Origin: Burkholderia sp. S171 | Lineage (GTDB): Bacteria; Pseudomonadota; Gammaproteobacteria; Burkholderiales; Burkholderiaceae | DNA: 64,000 bases | NCBI RefSeq assembly: GCF_009766085.1 | Contig: NZ_LMUF01000047.1 | Location: 62,001-126,000, forward strand | Direction: 5' to 3' | Part shown: piece after piece, positions 52,301 through 60,647 of the stretch | Numbering within the stretch: the first letter of the stretch is position 1 | How the letters are laid out: every line of letters begins with the position of its first letter | Position numbers and translations under genes: made by a program | Notes under the pieces: generated by a model | What the model was told of the DNA's origin: nothing | The model's input: only the letters and a program-made list of their open reading frames with translations | Databases searched by the model: none

Positions 52301-53119
52301 TTATCCGCGCGGTTGTTGGTTGCCTCCACCGCCTTGCCCGCCACCGCCGTGGCCACTCCCGTTGCTTCCTCCGCCGCCACGACCGGGCGGCGGTCCCTGG
52401 GGTCGTCCACCCCCGCCTGGTTGGCCTGGAGGACGCCCTCCCGCACCTTGGCCCGGCGGCGGTCCCGGAGGACGTCCACCCGCGCCTTGGCTCGGTGGTC
52501 GCCCTGGAGGACGTCCGCCTGCACCTTGTCCCGGCGGTGGCCCTGGGGGACGTCCACCCGCACCTTGGCCCGGCGGTCGCCCTGGAGGACGCCCGCCTGC
52601 ACCTTGTCCCGGTGGTGGTCCAGGAGGACGCCCGCCGCCATGACCGGGCTGTGGTCCCGGCGGAGGACGTCCGCCATAACCGGGCGGACGGCCGGGACTG
52701 GGCCTGGGAGGCGGACGATTCGCCCAGCGTGATTGCTGGTTATACCAAGGGCGGCCGCGGTAATAGCTGCCCCAGTACGAACCGATGGAAAATGTCACGA
52801 TAGGCAAACCGATCGTGGTTCCGTAGGTCAGGATCGGTACATTGCCGCCCTGATACGGATAGCTGAGACGCCCCGCATAGACCCAGCCGCGCAAGTTGGG
52901 CACGACCACGTCGCACCATGTGTAGCCGCTGATGCAACCCATGACGGTGACGGGCACGCCCCCCGGCAACTGAGTCACGATCGGGTAGTCGCCTGCCGGC
53001 CCGGCGCGCAGGTTGACCGAGCTATTCGTGTACGCCTGCTGCTGCGCGAACGTCACGCCGGGCAGCGCCAGTAACCCCGCAAATCCGATACAACCCCATT
53101 GAAGCAATTGTTTTCGCAT
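52301..53119 (-). CDS. secreted SH3-domain protein with Gly/Pro/Arg repeat tail
   Basis: A protein of 272 residues. It has a signal peptide ending near TFAQQ, a bacterial SH3 domain (SVNLRAGPAGDYPIVTQLPGG, then WCDVVVPNLRGWVYAGRL), a short aromatic linker, and a tail of about 140 residues made of a repeated GGRPPGPPPGQGA-like unit. SH3 domains of this type bind cell-wall peptides. I start at ATG 53119 with AGAGG upstream. The tail is low in complexity and likely variable in length between strains. Confidence 0.85.
   Translation of the reverse strand: MRKQLLQWGCIGFAGLLALPGVTFAQQQAYTNSSVNLRAGPAGDYPIVTQLPGGVPVTVMGCISGYTWCDVVVPNLRGWVYAGRLSYPYQGGNVPILTYGTTIGLPIVTFSIGSYWGSYYRGRPWYNQQSRWANRPPPRPSPGRPPGYGGRPPPGPQPGHGGGRPPGPPPGQGAGGRPPGRPPGQGAGGRPPGPPPGQGAGGRPPGRPPSQGAGGRPPGPPPGQGAGGRPPGQPGGGGRPQGPPPGRGGGGSNGSGHGGGGQGGGGNQQPRG
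52430..52640. repeat. 36-39 bp tandem repeats coding for the Gly/Pro tail
   Basis: About five imperfect copies of a unit with the core CCTGGAGGACG lie in the gene of the SH3 protein. The unit is a multiple of three, so changes in copy number keep the frame. The spacing is not that of a CRISPR array. Confidence 0.85.
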
Positions 53120-53369
53120 GTGGCCTCTCATCGTGGGAGTGCGACTTCCGATGCTTATCGGCAACCGTCCACGCAACCGCAGTCGTCGACCCGACATCCC
53201 CGAAAACTGGACGGATTAAGCAAGTATGGAGTTCGCTCCTCACGGAGTCTATGCGGGTGAAACCTGCCGGAACAGAAGTTTTGGATAAACTTGAATCCAT
53301 CCCTGATGGTGCGCAGCGCTTGGGGACCTCTCAACTATCAACGCGGCCAACGTCAACGAGGGACACTGC

Positions 53370-53918
53370 ATGCTTGTTGGAATACGCGAGGCCACGGTGG
53401 AAGACGCGCAGGCTATCGCCACGATCCACGTGGACTCATGACAGGCGGCGTATCGCGGAATCTTGCCCGAGGCCTACCTGGCCAATCTGGTTGTGACACA
53501 ACGGCAGGAGGCATGGCGTAAGTCGATCATCGCCGGCAGGCCTCGGGTGCTGGTCGCTCAAGCCCACGCTCACGCCGATTCCGATTCCGACCCCGACGAA
53601 ACGCTTCTCGGCTGGGTCGCATTCGGGGACTCACGGGACGGGGACAAGGATCATCGCTGGGCCGAAGTGGAGACGCTTTACATCGCGCCGGCATTCTGGC
53701 GTAAAGGCATCGGCAAGCGATTGATCGATGCCGCGCGACACGCGCTGCAGTCCGCCGGATACACGGACGTCGCCCTGTGGGTCTTGCTGGACAATCGTCG
53801 CGCGCGCTCCTTTTATAAACGAAGCGGCTTTATCTGCGATAACTCGAGCAGAGGCGTTCAACTCGGCGGCAAGTGGTTGACCGAGATTCGATACTGTTGC
53901 CCGCTTGGCGGGACATGA
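53370..53918 (+). pseudogene. GNAT acetyltransferase gene with an internal TGA stop
   Basis: The start ATG 53370 and its GAGGGAC site lead into a normal GNAT beginning (IREATVEDAQAIATIHVDS). A TGA at 53439-53441 then replaces a codon that is normally tryptophan (xVDSWQAAYRG in the family), and the frame continues to the end with QAAYRGILPEAYLANL and the acetyl-CoA loop RKGIGKRLIDAA. One G-to-A change in TGG explains the stop. Residues after the stop could still start internally at GTG or TTG, but would lack the first strand and helix. Confidence 0.85.
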
Positions 53919-53965
53919 ACGACCGCTTCATCGGGCGGCCCATCCCTAACGAACAGGAAAACAGC

Positions 53966-54295
53966 GTGGCACGCGATAAAGGCCTGGAAGAACTATTGGC
54001 CGATGAACTGAGAGCCGAGCCGGGAATCACCGAGAAGGCGATGTTCGGCGGATGGGCGTGGCTCGTGAACGGCAACCTTCTGTGCGGCGCCCGCGACGAC
54101 GGCATGCTGGTACGCCTCGGCAAAGACCGGGATGCCTGGGCATTAAAAATACCCGGCATTGTTCCGATGCTCTCGCGTGGCCGGCGAATGGAAGGCTGGG
54201 TTTGGGCGGCGTCGGAAGCCTATGGTAGCGACGCGCTACGACGCAAGCTGATAGACGCCGCGCTCGAATTTGCCCGGTCGCTGCCGGCTAAATAA
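53966..54295 (+). CDS. TfoX/Sxy N-terminal domain protein
   Basis: A protein of 109 residues. It matches the TfoX N-terminal domain alone: FGGWAWLVNGNLLCGARDDG, LRLGK-like VRLGKD and GWVWAASE. I start at GTG 53966, behind AGGAAA; the frame begins at 53915 with an ATG that overlaps the stop of the upstream GNAT gene. TfoX proteins influence competence in some bacteria, but stand-alone N-terminal domains have no known role here. Confidence 0.85.
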   Translation: MARDKGLEELLADELRAEPGITEKAMFGGWAWLVNGNLLCGARDDGMLVRLGKDRDAWALKIPGIVPMLSRGRRMEGWVWAASEAYGSDALRRKLIDAALEFARSLPAK

Positions 54296-54416
54296 ACCGA
54301 GGCGTTGCACAGGAGAGCGGTTAGGGCTGCGACGTCCCACTGCAACGCAATTTGACGTCACACAGCACGAGGGGAAGTCATACAATCCTGTGCATGTATT
54401 ACACCGAAGATCACGC

Positions 54417-55139
54417 ATGCAAGCCGACAACCGACTCCCCCGATACCAACGCCTGCGCGACGAGCTTGCGTCGAATATAGCCGCGCGCCGCTGGCAACCC
54501 GGCGAGGCCATTCCCACCGAACAGGAACTCGCCCAGAGCTTCGACCTCGCGGTTGGAACCGTGCGCAAGGCGATCGACTTGCTCGTCGCGGAAGGACTGT
54601 TGGAACGTTACCAGGGACGCGGCACGTTTGTCCGGCGCGCGAGTTTCGATGGCTCGCTCTTCCGGTTCTTCCGCTTCCAAAGCAAGTCCGGCGAAAGGCG
54701 GATTCCTAAAAGCCAGATTCTAAAACGCAGCGTGGTTGAGGCACCGGCAGCCGTCGCCGCGACGCTGCAGATCGCGTCCGGCGCCAACGTGATCCAGATG
54801 GCGCGGTTACGCCTGATCGAGGACGCGCCCGTGCTGACCGAGGACATCTGGTTGCCGCTCGACCGTTTCGCGGCGTTCGCCGATCTGCCGCTCGACTCTA
54901 TCGGCGACCTGCTTTATCCGGTCTACGAAGCGAAATGCAATCAGGTCGTGGCATCGGCTACGGAAACCCTGACGGTCGAAGCCGCAAGCCTGAAGCACGC
55001 AAAACTGCTTGGCATAGAGAAGGGAACGCCCATCGTGGTGATCGAGCGGCTGGCCTATGGATACGATCGCCATCCGCTCGAATGGCGTCGCTCGCGCGGC
55101 CCGGCGAGCCAGTTCCTGTATCAGTCTGAAATCCGCTGA
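54417..55139 (+). CDS. GntR-family regulator with UTRA domain (HutC group)
   Basis: A regulator of 240 residues with a winged helix (RYQRLRDELASNIAARRWQP, then the helix AVGTVRKAIDLL) and a UTRA ligand domain from about residue 90. HutC-group members bind small acids, sugars or their phosphates. I start at ATG 54417. The neighbours are a chemoreceptor and an amidohydrolase-MFS pair, and the same 14-bp palindrome lies before both of these units, so it is the likely regulator. Confidence 0.9.
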   Translation: MQADNRLPRYQRLRDELASNIAARRWQPGEAIPTEQELAQSFDLAVGTVRKAIDLLVAEGLLERYQGRGTFVRRASFDGSLFRFFRFQSKSGERRIPKSQILKRSVVEAPAAVAATLQIASGANVIQMARLRLIEDAPVLTEDIWLPLDRFAAFADLPLDSIGDLLYPVYEAKCNQVVASATETLTVEAASLKHAKLLGIEKGTPIVVIERLAYGYDRHPLEWRRSRGPASQFLYQSEIR

Positions 55140-55199
55140 GCCACGCGCCACGAAGGCTGTTCAGGCCTTCTGCGCGCTTTGGTTCACGCTAGCTCACGC

Positions 55200-56756
55200 T
55201 TACTGGCTCACGCTGAAAATCGCGAGCGCGTCTTTCAGCGACTTCGCCTGATCTTCCAGCGATTGCGCGGCCGCTGCAGCCTCTTCCACCAGCGCTGCGT
55301 TCTGTTGCGTGACCTCGTCCATTTGCGTGACGGCGGTAGCGACCTGGCTAATGCCCCGGCTCTGCTCGCCGGATGCCGCTGAGATTTCGCTCATGATGTC
55401 GGTCACGCGCTGCACGGCTTGCGTGATCTGGGTCATCGTTGAACCCGCTTCTCCAACCAGCCCCGAGCCCACGCTCACCCGCTCCACCGATGTATCGATC
55501 AACCCCTTGATCTCTTTGGCCGCACTCGATGAACGTTGCGCGAGGTTGCGCACTTCGCCGGCCACGACCGCAAAGCCGCGACCTTCCTCGCCCGCCCGCG
55601 CCGCTTCCACGGCTGCGTTGAGCGCCAGGATGTTGGTCTGGAACGCGATGCCTTCAATGATCGTGATGATGTCCGCGATCTTCGCCGAACTCTGCGAGAT
55701 ATCGGCCATGGTCGATATCACGTTGTTCACCACCGCGCTCCCGTGACTCGCGATGGTCGACGCGCTCGCGGCAAGCGTAGTCGCCTGGCTGGCGTTGTCC
55801 GCGTTGCGTTGGACCGTGCCGCTGATCTGCTCCATGCTCGCCGCCGTTTCCTGTAACGATGCAGCTTGCTGCTCGGTGCGCGCCGACAGGTCGGTATTGC
55901 CCGAAGCAATCTCGCCCGCGGCGACAGTAATGGATTCCGCTGAATGACGGATGTGCCGTACGGTCGTCGCGAGTTCGGTTTGCATGCGGCGCAACGCGCC
56001 TTGCAACTGACCCATTTCGTTGTCGCTTTCCACGATGATCGGCGTACGCAGGTCGCCGCCGGCGATGCGTTCAAAGTCGGCTGCCATCGCCGTGATCGGC
56101 TTCACGACCAGACGCGTCAACGCAGATCTCACCGTGATGCCTATCACCAGCGCCAGCAGTGCGCAGGCGACCAGTACCGTATTCACGATGTTCGCGGTCG
56201 TTTCCGCTGCTTCGAAACGCTGTTGGGCACGCGACGACACATAACCGAGCAACGGCTGCGAAAGTTGATCGAACTGGTTGTAGAGCGGGCTGCTGAACTG
56301 CATCTGTATACGTTTGTATGCGTCGAAGTCCTTTGCTTCGAGCGCGTCGAACTCCGGCATGATGCCCTTTTGCATCATCGCGGCGTGCTTGGCGGCGGCG
56401 TCGGTAATGAGCGCCTGTGCATCGCCCGATACCGGCAACGCGGCGAACGCATCCCACTGCTTTTGCGATTCATTGCAGTATTCATGGGCGGTAGCGAGCT
56501 GTTTAGTGGCGGCGTCGGTCTTGTTGTCCTCAATCAATGACTCATAGCGGTTTTTCGCAGAGCGGCAACGCAACAGCAATTCGGAACTGCGGGTCAGTGC
56601 GGTGCTTCCCGTCAGATCATGCTCGTACATATTGCTTAGCGCTTGGTTTGCCCGGCCCAGCGCGACAAATGCACAGGTTCCGACAACGAGTACCAACAGG
56701 ACAAACACGCTTGTCGCAAGGGTCAAGCCTGTCTTGATTGAAAGATTCTTAAACAC
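55200..56756 (-). CDS. methyl-accepting chemotaxis protein
   Basis: A chemoreceptor of 518 residues. Two membrane segments flank a four-helix-bundle periplasmic domain of about 150 residues, followed by a HAMP domain and a signalling hairpin with the conserved tip QTNILALNAAVEAARAGEEG. The C-terminal end lacks a CheR-binding pentapeptide, so it depends on other receptors for methylation. An AACATATATATGTT palindrome lies 24 bases upstream of its start. The ligand is probably the compound handled by the amidohydrolase and MFS carrier next to it. Confidence 0.93.
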   Translation of the reverse strand: MFKNLSIKTGLTLATSVFVLLVLVVGTCAFVALGRANQALSNMYEHDLTGSTALTRSSELLLRCRSAKNRYESLIEDNKTDAATKQLATAHEYCNESQKQWDAFAALPVSGDAQALITDAAAKHAAMMQKGIMPEFDALEAKDFDAYKRIQMQFSSPLYNQFDQLSQPLLGYVSSRAQQRFEAAETTANIVNTVLVACALLALVIGITVRSALTRLVVKPITAMAADFERIAGGDLRTPIIVESDNEMGQLQGALRRMQTELATTVRHIRHSAESITVAAGEIASGNTDLSARTEQQAASLQETAASMEQISGTVQRNADNASQATTLAASASTIASHGSAVVNNVISTMADISQSSAKIADIITIIEGIAFQTNILALNAAVEAARAGEEGRGFAVVAGEVRNLAQRSSSAAKEIKGLIDTSVERVSVGSGLVGEAGSTMTQITQAVQRVTDIMSEISAASGEQSRGISQVATAVTQMDEVTQQNAALVEEAAAAAQSLEDQAKSLKDALAIFSVSQ

Positions 56757-56779
56757 TGTCCGCTGGCCTCATTGATATG

Positions 56780-56793
56780 AACATATATATGTT
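56780..56793. promoter_or_regulatory. 14-bp palindrome before the chemoreceptor gene
   Basis: The perfect palindrome AACATATATATGTT lies 24 bases upstream of the chemoreceptor start. An identical copy is found before the MFS gene at 59013-59026. Shared operators indicate one regulator. Confidence 0.75.
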
Positions 56794-56842
56794 TAACGGA
56801 CCGGAAGCGGGAGACTTGAGGGTTTTTTCCTGTTTCCGATGA

Positions 56843-57676
56843 TTAGCGAAAGTGAAACAGCTCCGCCGGTGTGTCGATCAACACGGCCTGCCGATGTGAC
56901 TCACTGGTGACAAGGCGATATAGGTCGTGCAGCGCGTGTCGTGGGTTGCAGACATGCTCGAACTGGGTATGTGGCCAGTCCGTGCCCCAAAGCAGACGGT
57001 CGGCTCCGAACGCGGGCAGCAATTCCGACCATGCGTTCGCGCTCGTGGCAAAAGTCGCTTCGGGATCTCCCGGTCTCGCGCTCACCCGATACCCCGCCGA
57101 TACCTTGACCCACACGCGCCGTGTCTGGCCCAGCAAAAGCAGGTAAGCGAAGCCGGGGTCGCTAATGCCAAGCGCGGGATCGAAACGCCCGAAATGATCG
57201 ATCACGATCCGCACGCCGCTTGCCAGCAACGCGGGCGCCACTTGATGCAGGCGGCCGGCGTCGATCTGCATTTCGAGGTGCCAGTCGAGCGCGGCCATGC
57301 GCGACAGCAGCGCGGTCCAGTGTTGATCGGTGAAATCGGGGAGGTGGGCGCCGATCAGGTTCGCGCGAATTCCCACCACGCCGCGCGCATGCCAGTCGTC
57401 GATATAACCAAGCGCATTCACCGGATCGGCCATGACGACGCCGCGCAACTGCTGCGGATGCGCGTCGAGACACGCGAGCAGATAGCTGTTGTCGAAGCCG
57501 AGGAAGCTGGGTTGGATCAGCACCCCATGCGACATCCCGATGCTGACTAGCATGGCGCGATAGCGCTCGAGCGGGGCGTCGTAGGCCGGGGCATAACGGC
57601 GGCCCGGAGCGAGCGGCAAATCTCGCGTGAAGACGTGGGCGTGCGCATCTATACCGGTGATAAGACGATCGTTCAT
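56843..57676 (-). CDS. amidohydrolase, 2-pyrone-4,6-dicarboxylate lactonase-like
   Basis: A TIM-barrel hydrolase of 277 residues. It starts with the metal or active-site motif GIDAHAHVFTRD, and has VIDHFGRFD and WGTDWPHTQFEHV, the pattern of LigI-like lactonases in COG3618. These open a lactone ring without needing two metals. It lies six bases after the MFS gene, in the same direction, so uptake and first hydrolysis of a lactone or aromatic ring product are probably linked. Confidence 0.87.
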   Translation of the reverse strand: MNDRLITGIDAHAHVFTRDLPLAPGRRYAPAYDAPLERYRAMLVSIGMSHGVLIQPSFLGFDNSYLLACLDAHPQQLRGVVMADPVNALGYIDDWHARGVVGIRANLIGAHLPDFTDQHWTALLSRMAALDWHLEMQIDAGRLHQVAPALLASGVRIVIDHFGRFDPALGISDPGFAYLLLLGQTRRVWVKVSAGYRVSARPGDPEATFATSANAWSELLPAFGADRLLWGTDWPHTQFEHVCNPRHALHDLYRLVTSESHRQAVLIDTPAELFHFR

Positions 57677-57682
57677 AACAAC

Positions 57683-58930
57683 CTATGCCGGAACGTCTTC
57701 GGCTAGCGTGCGCCCGCGCGTTTCAGGCAGCATCATCACGCTGACGGCGACGATCGCATACGCGAAAACCGCGTCCACCCCGATCGCAAATCCAAGCGAA
57801 TACTGCGCAGCCAGATGTCCGACCATCACGGGGAATCCCGCCGACACGACCCGCCCGAAGTTGTAGCAGAATCCCACGCCCGTACCGCGCGTGCCGCGTG
57901 GATAGAGTTCGTTGAACAGCGCGCCCATGCTGGCCGGAATGCCGGCGGCGAAAAAGCCGAGTGGGAAGCCAAGCGCCAGCATCGCGTGATTGGAGAGCGG
58001 CACGAACAAATAAACGATGACCGTCCCCACGCAGCACACGGAGAACAGCAGGATGGTTTGACGGCGCCCGATCCGGTCCAGCAACTGCGATGCAGCCAGG
58101 CAGCCGAAGAAAAATGCCGCGATGATCACCGCCAGATAACCGCCGGTACTCAGCACCGAAAGATGACGCTCGGTCTTCAGGTAGGTCGGTAGCCAGGTGG
58201 TGAGCGCTGAATAGCCGCCATGTGCGCCCACGCCCAGCAGGCCACCGATCAGGGTCATGCGTATCACGTCGGGCGCGAAGATCGACAGGAGCGGCGTGCG
58301 TTCCTTTGCGTCCTTCAGTCCCGCATCCTTGCGCGCGGGCGCGACGGGTTCCTGCACATTGCGGCGGATATAGATGATCAGGAGCGCGGGCAAGATGCCG
58401 ATGCCGAACATCACCCGCCAGCCGATATCGGGTGACATGAATGAAAACACGGTCGCGTAAAGCAGCACGGCCGCAGCCCAGCCGACGGCCCATGCGCTCT
58501 GTACGGCGCCCATCGCCTTGCCGCGATGTTCGTTGCGGATGGTCTCGGCCATCAGCACTGCGCCCGCTGCCCATTCGCCGCCGAAGCCAAATCCCTGCAG
58601 CGCCTTCAGCACGATGAACTGCGGATAGTTCTGCGCGAACGCCGACAGCAACGTGAAAATGGAGAAAAAGACGACGGTGACCTGCAAGGTTTTCACGCGG
58701 CCGTAACGATCCGCTGCCGCGCCGCAAATCCATCCGCCCAGCGCCGATGCCACCAGCGTGACGCCGCTCACCAGACCTGCCTGCGTTTTGCTGATGCCCC
58801 ATTCCGCAATGATCGCGGGGATGACGAGACTGAACATCTGGACATCGAGGGCGTCGAGCGCCCAACCGCCGAAACACGCCCAGAACGTGTATCGCTCACC
58901 TTTAGAAACCTGCCGGTACCAGGAAAACAT
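57683..58930 (-). CDS. MFS transporter, aromatic-acid or organic-acid type
   Basis: A carrier of 415 residues with 12 hydrophobic segments and the motif GAAADRYGRVKTL after segment 2. The early DALDVQMF segment is typical of the aromatic acid:H+ symporter/sialate group, in which an aspartate in the first membrane helix (D-x-x-D) takes part in proton coupling. I start at ATG 58930 with GGAG upstream. It is followed by the lactonase-like gene, and a 16-bp palindrome lies 82 bases upstream. Confidence 0.9.
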   Translation of the reverse strand: MFSWYRQVSKGERYTFWACFGGWALDALDVQMFSLVIPAIIAEWGISKTQAGLVSGVTLVASALGGWICGAAADRYGRVKTLQVTVVFFSIFTLLSAFAQNYPQFIVLKALQGFGFGGEWAAGAVLMAETIRNEHRGKAMGAVQSAWAVGWAAAVLLYATVFSFMSPDIGWRVMFGIGILPALLIIYIRRNVQEPVAPARKDAGLKDAKERTPLLSIFAPDVIRMTLIGGLLGVGAHGGYSALTTWLPTYLKTERHLSVLSTGGYLAVIIAAFFFGCLAASQLLDRIGRRQTILLFSVCCVGTVIVYLFVPLSNHAMLALGFPLGFFAAGIPASMGALFNELYPRGTRGTGVGFCYNFGRVVSAGFPVMVGHLAAQYSLGFAIGVDAVFAYAIVAVSVMMLPETRGRTLAEDVPA

Positions 58931-59011
58931 CGAGTCTCCGTGCGTCTTTTGTCTTGCTTGCTTGAATGAATGAGGCGGGGCCGAAATTGGTGAATGGTCA
59001 ACCAATCGTTA

Positions 59012-59027
59012 AAACATATATATGTTT
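59012..59027. promoter_or_regulatory. 16-bp palindrome before the MFS-amidohydrolase operon
   Basis: AAACATATATATGTTT is a perfect palindrome whose inner 14 bases are identical to the copy at 56780-56793. It lies in the promoter region of the MFS gene. A GntR/UTRA regulator nearby is the likely binder. Confidence 0.75.
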
Positions 59028-59257
59028 ATATGAATGGCGAATTCGTGGGATAGGTGTTTACCCGTTATCGGCAGAGGGGCGCTCAGACTTTAGACGGTGT
59101 TTTTGGCGGTTTGCCTGTTTGGGATCAGCTTGTTGGCGGTCTGGTGGTCCATGCGGGAGTCAGGCCGTGGCTCTAGATTTATTGGGTCCATTGGATCTAT
59201 GAACGGTGCCAGCACAATCTTATTCTTATAGCTAATTTCACGAGCTAGGAAGGCATC

Positions 59258-59494
59258 ATGCGAACGACCACACGGAGGTTTGAAACACGCGTTTTCGTGT
59301 GGAGTGCGGTTCGGCTGCTGGTTGCCATCGTGCTTATCCTGGCGCTCATGTTGGCTCATCCCATTAGCCGTATCGTTGATGCATCGCAAAGAAATTTCGA
59401 CGCTTGCGTGACGAGCAGCAACGCCAGTGCGCAGGGAAAACAGACATCCACCGAGCGCTACACGCAGCTCGGTGATTGCGCTGCGTCGCCCTAA
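59258..59494 (+). CDS. small protein with one membrane segment
   Basis: A protein of 78 residues with one hydrophobic segment at about residues 14-36 (WSAVRLLVAIVLILALMLAH), a positively charged start and two cysteines (FDACV and GDCAA) in the exported part. AGGAAGG lies upstream of ATG 59258. No family is recognised. The ribosome site and typical membrane layout support a real gene. Confidence 0.6.
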   Translation: MRTTTRRFETRVFVWSAVRLLVAIVLILALMLAHPISRIVDASQRNFDACVTSSNASAQGKQTSTERYTQLGDCAASP

Positions 59495-59543
59495 AGTTTG
59501 CGGCCATACAAGCGCGATCCGTCAGTCAGGACAACTACTCCCT

Positions 59544-60005
59544 ATGACCGAAACCCTCCACGTACGCCCCGTTGTGTCGTCCGATTTCCCCGCGTGGAAG
59601 CTTCTCTGGGATGGCTACAACGCCTTCTATGGCCGCCACGGCGACACCGCTCTGCCGTTTGAAATAACCCGGATGACGTGGTCCCGTTTCTTCGATGTCT
59701 ACGAGCCCATGCACGCGCTGGTGGCAGAAAGCGCGGGAGAGCTGGTCGGGTTGGCGCACCTTCTTTTTCATCGAAGCACGATCCAACTGGGACCCAGTTG
59801 TTATCTGCAGGACTTGTTCACCGCTGAGGCCGCAAGAGGAAAAGGAGTTGGCCGCAAGCTGATTGAAGAGGTTTATCGGCAAGCACAGACATCCGGTGTG
59901 GAGCGCGTGTATTGGCATACGCGAGAGACCAACACCACGGCGATGCATCTCTACGATAAAGTCGGCGAGAAGCAAGGGTCGGTGGTGTATCGCAAGCCGA
60001 TATAA
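59544..60005 (+). CDS. GNAT-family N-acetyltransferase
   Basis: An acetyltransferase of 153 residues with the acetyl-CoA loop ARGKGVGRKLIEEV and the ending VYWHTRETNTTAMHLYDKVG, as in the group of small-molecule GNAT enzymes. I start at ATG 59544. It does not overlap its neighbours, and the substrate is unknown. Confidence 0.9.
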   Translation: MTETLHVRPVVSSDFPAWKLLWDGYNAFYGRHGDTALPFEITRMTWSRFFDVYEPMHALVAESAGELVGLAHLLFHRSTIQLGPSCYLQDLFTAEAARGKGVGRKLIEEVYRQAQTSGVERVYWHTRETNTTAMHLYDKVGEKQGSVVYRKPI

Positions 60006-60026
60006 GTCACGCTGTCCTTAAGCTCC

Positions 60027-60548
60027 TCAAGCGAGCCCCTTCTCCGCGAGACGTTGATAAAACAGCAAGTCAAGTTCCGGCGCGCGTCCCGCCAGACCGG
60101 TCAGCAGCGCATGCACCTGGCCACGGTGATGCGTCTGGTGATTGAACCAATGCGTCAGTGCAGGCGCGAGCGGTTGCGTGATCGCTTCCGGCGTGGAGAC
60201 GCGCCGGTACGTGATCGTACCTTCCAGCGACGCATCATCAAGTCCCGTTACGTACCGCACGATCCGTGCATCGTCCGCCTCACGCGCTTGGCGCAACGGC
60301 TCAAGCTCATCGAAGAGAATTGCGTCGAGCCGGTCAGGTGAATCGCCCTCGCCGGTGAATCGAAACATCCATACGCGGTCCGTCACAAGCAAGTGATTGA
60401 GCGTGCCATGAACGGATCTGAAAAACGCGCCGCGATCTGCTCGATAATGGGCGTCGCTGAGCAGGGCGGCGGCATCGCAGAGTCGCTTATTCGCCCACGC
60501 GTTGTAGCGCGCGAATGTATCGAAGTGCTGTTTGAGCAAGCCTTGCAT
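60027..60548 (-). CDS. DinB-family protein
   Basis: A four-helix-bundle protein of 173 residues. The metal-binding histidines are in VHGTLNHLLVTDRVW and the closing HWFNHQTHHRGQVHALL. The family includes thiol-dependent transferases and damage-induced proteins with a metal site. It is divergent from the citrate-synthase fusion gene. No further function can be inferred. Confidence 0.9.
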   Translation of the reverse strand: MQGLLKQHFDTFARYNAWANKRLCDAAALLSDAHYRADRGAFFRSVHGTLNHLLVTDRVWMFRFTGEGDSPDRLDAILFDELEPLRQAREADDARIVRYVTGLDDASLEGTITYRRVSTPEAITQPLAPALTHWFNHQTHHRGQVHALLTGLAGRAPELDLLFYQRLAEKGLA

Positions 60549-60606
60549 ATCGTTCTCCTTGCGGCTCTAAAACGTTCGTACCGTACGGATATTAATATTG
60601 ATAAAG

Positions 60607-60616
60607 TTGACGTCAA
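60607..60616. promoter_or_regulatory. palindrome in the dinB-citrate synthase divergent region
   Basis: The perfect 10-bp palindrome TTGACGTCAA lies between the divergent genes and is flanked by ATTGAT (60597-60602) and ATCAAT (60631-60636). The DNA-binding part of the adjacent citrate synthase-like protein is one candidate binder. Confidence 0.45.
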
Positions 60617-60647
60617 TCTTGATTCAATTCATCAATGTGAGATCCCC

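Noticed and set aside
52430..52640. Evenly spaced repeats that resemble a CRISPR array
   Set aside because: The repeats are contiguous in-frame coding units of the Gly/Pro tail, without unique spacers, and no cas genes are near.
57723..58877. A 384-codon frame inside the MFS gene
   Set aside because: Same strand but another frame of a gene with 12 clear membrane segments. The product has no hydrophobic pattern.
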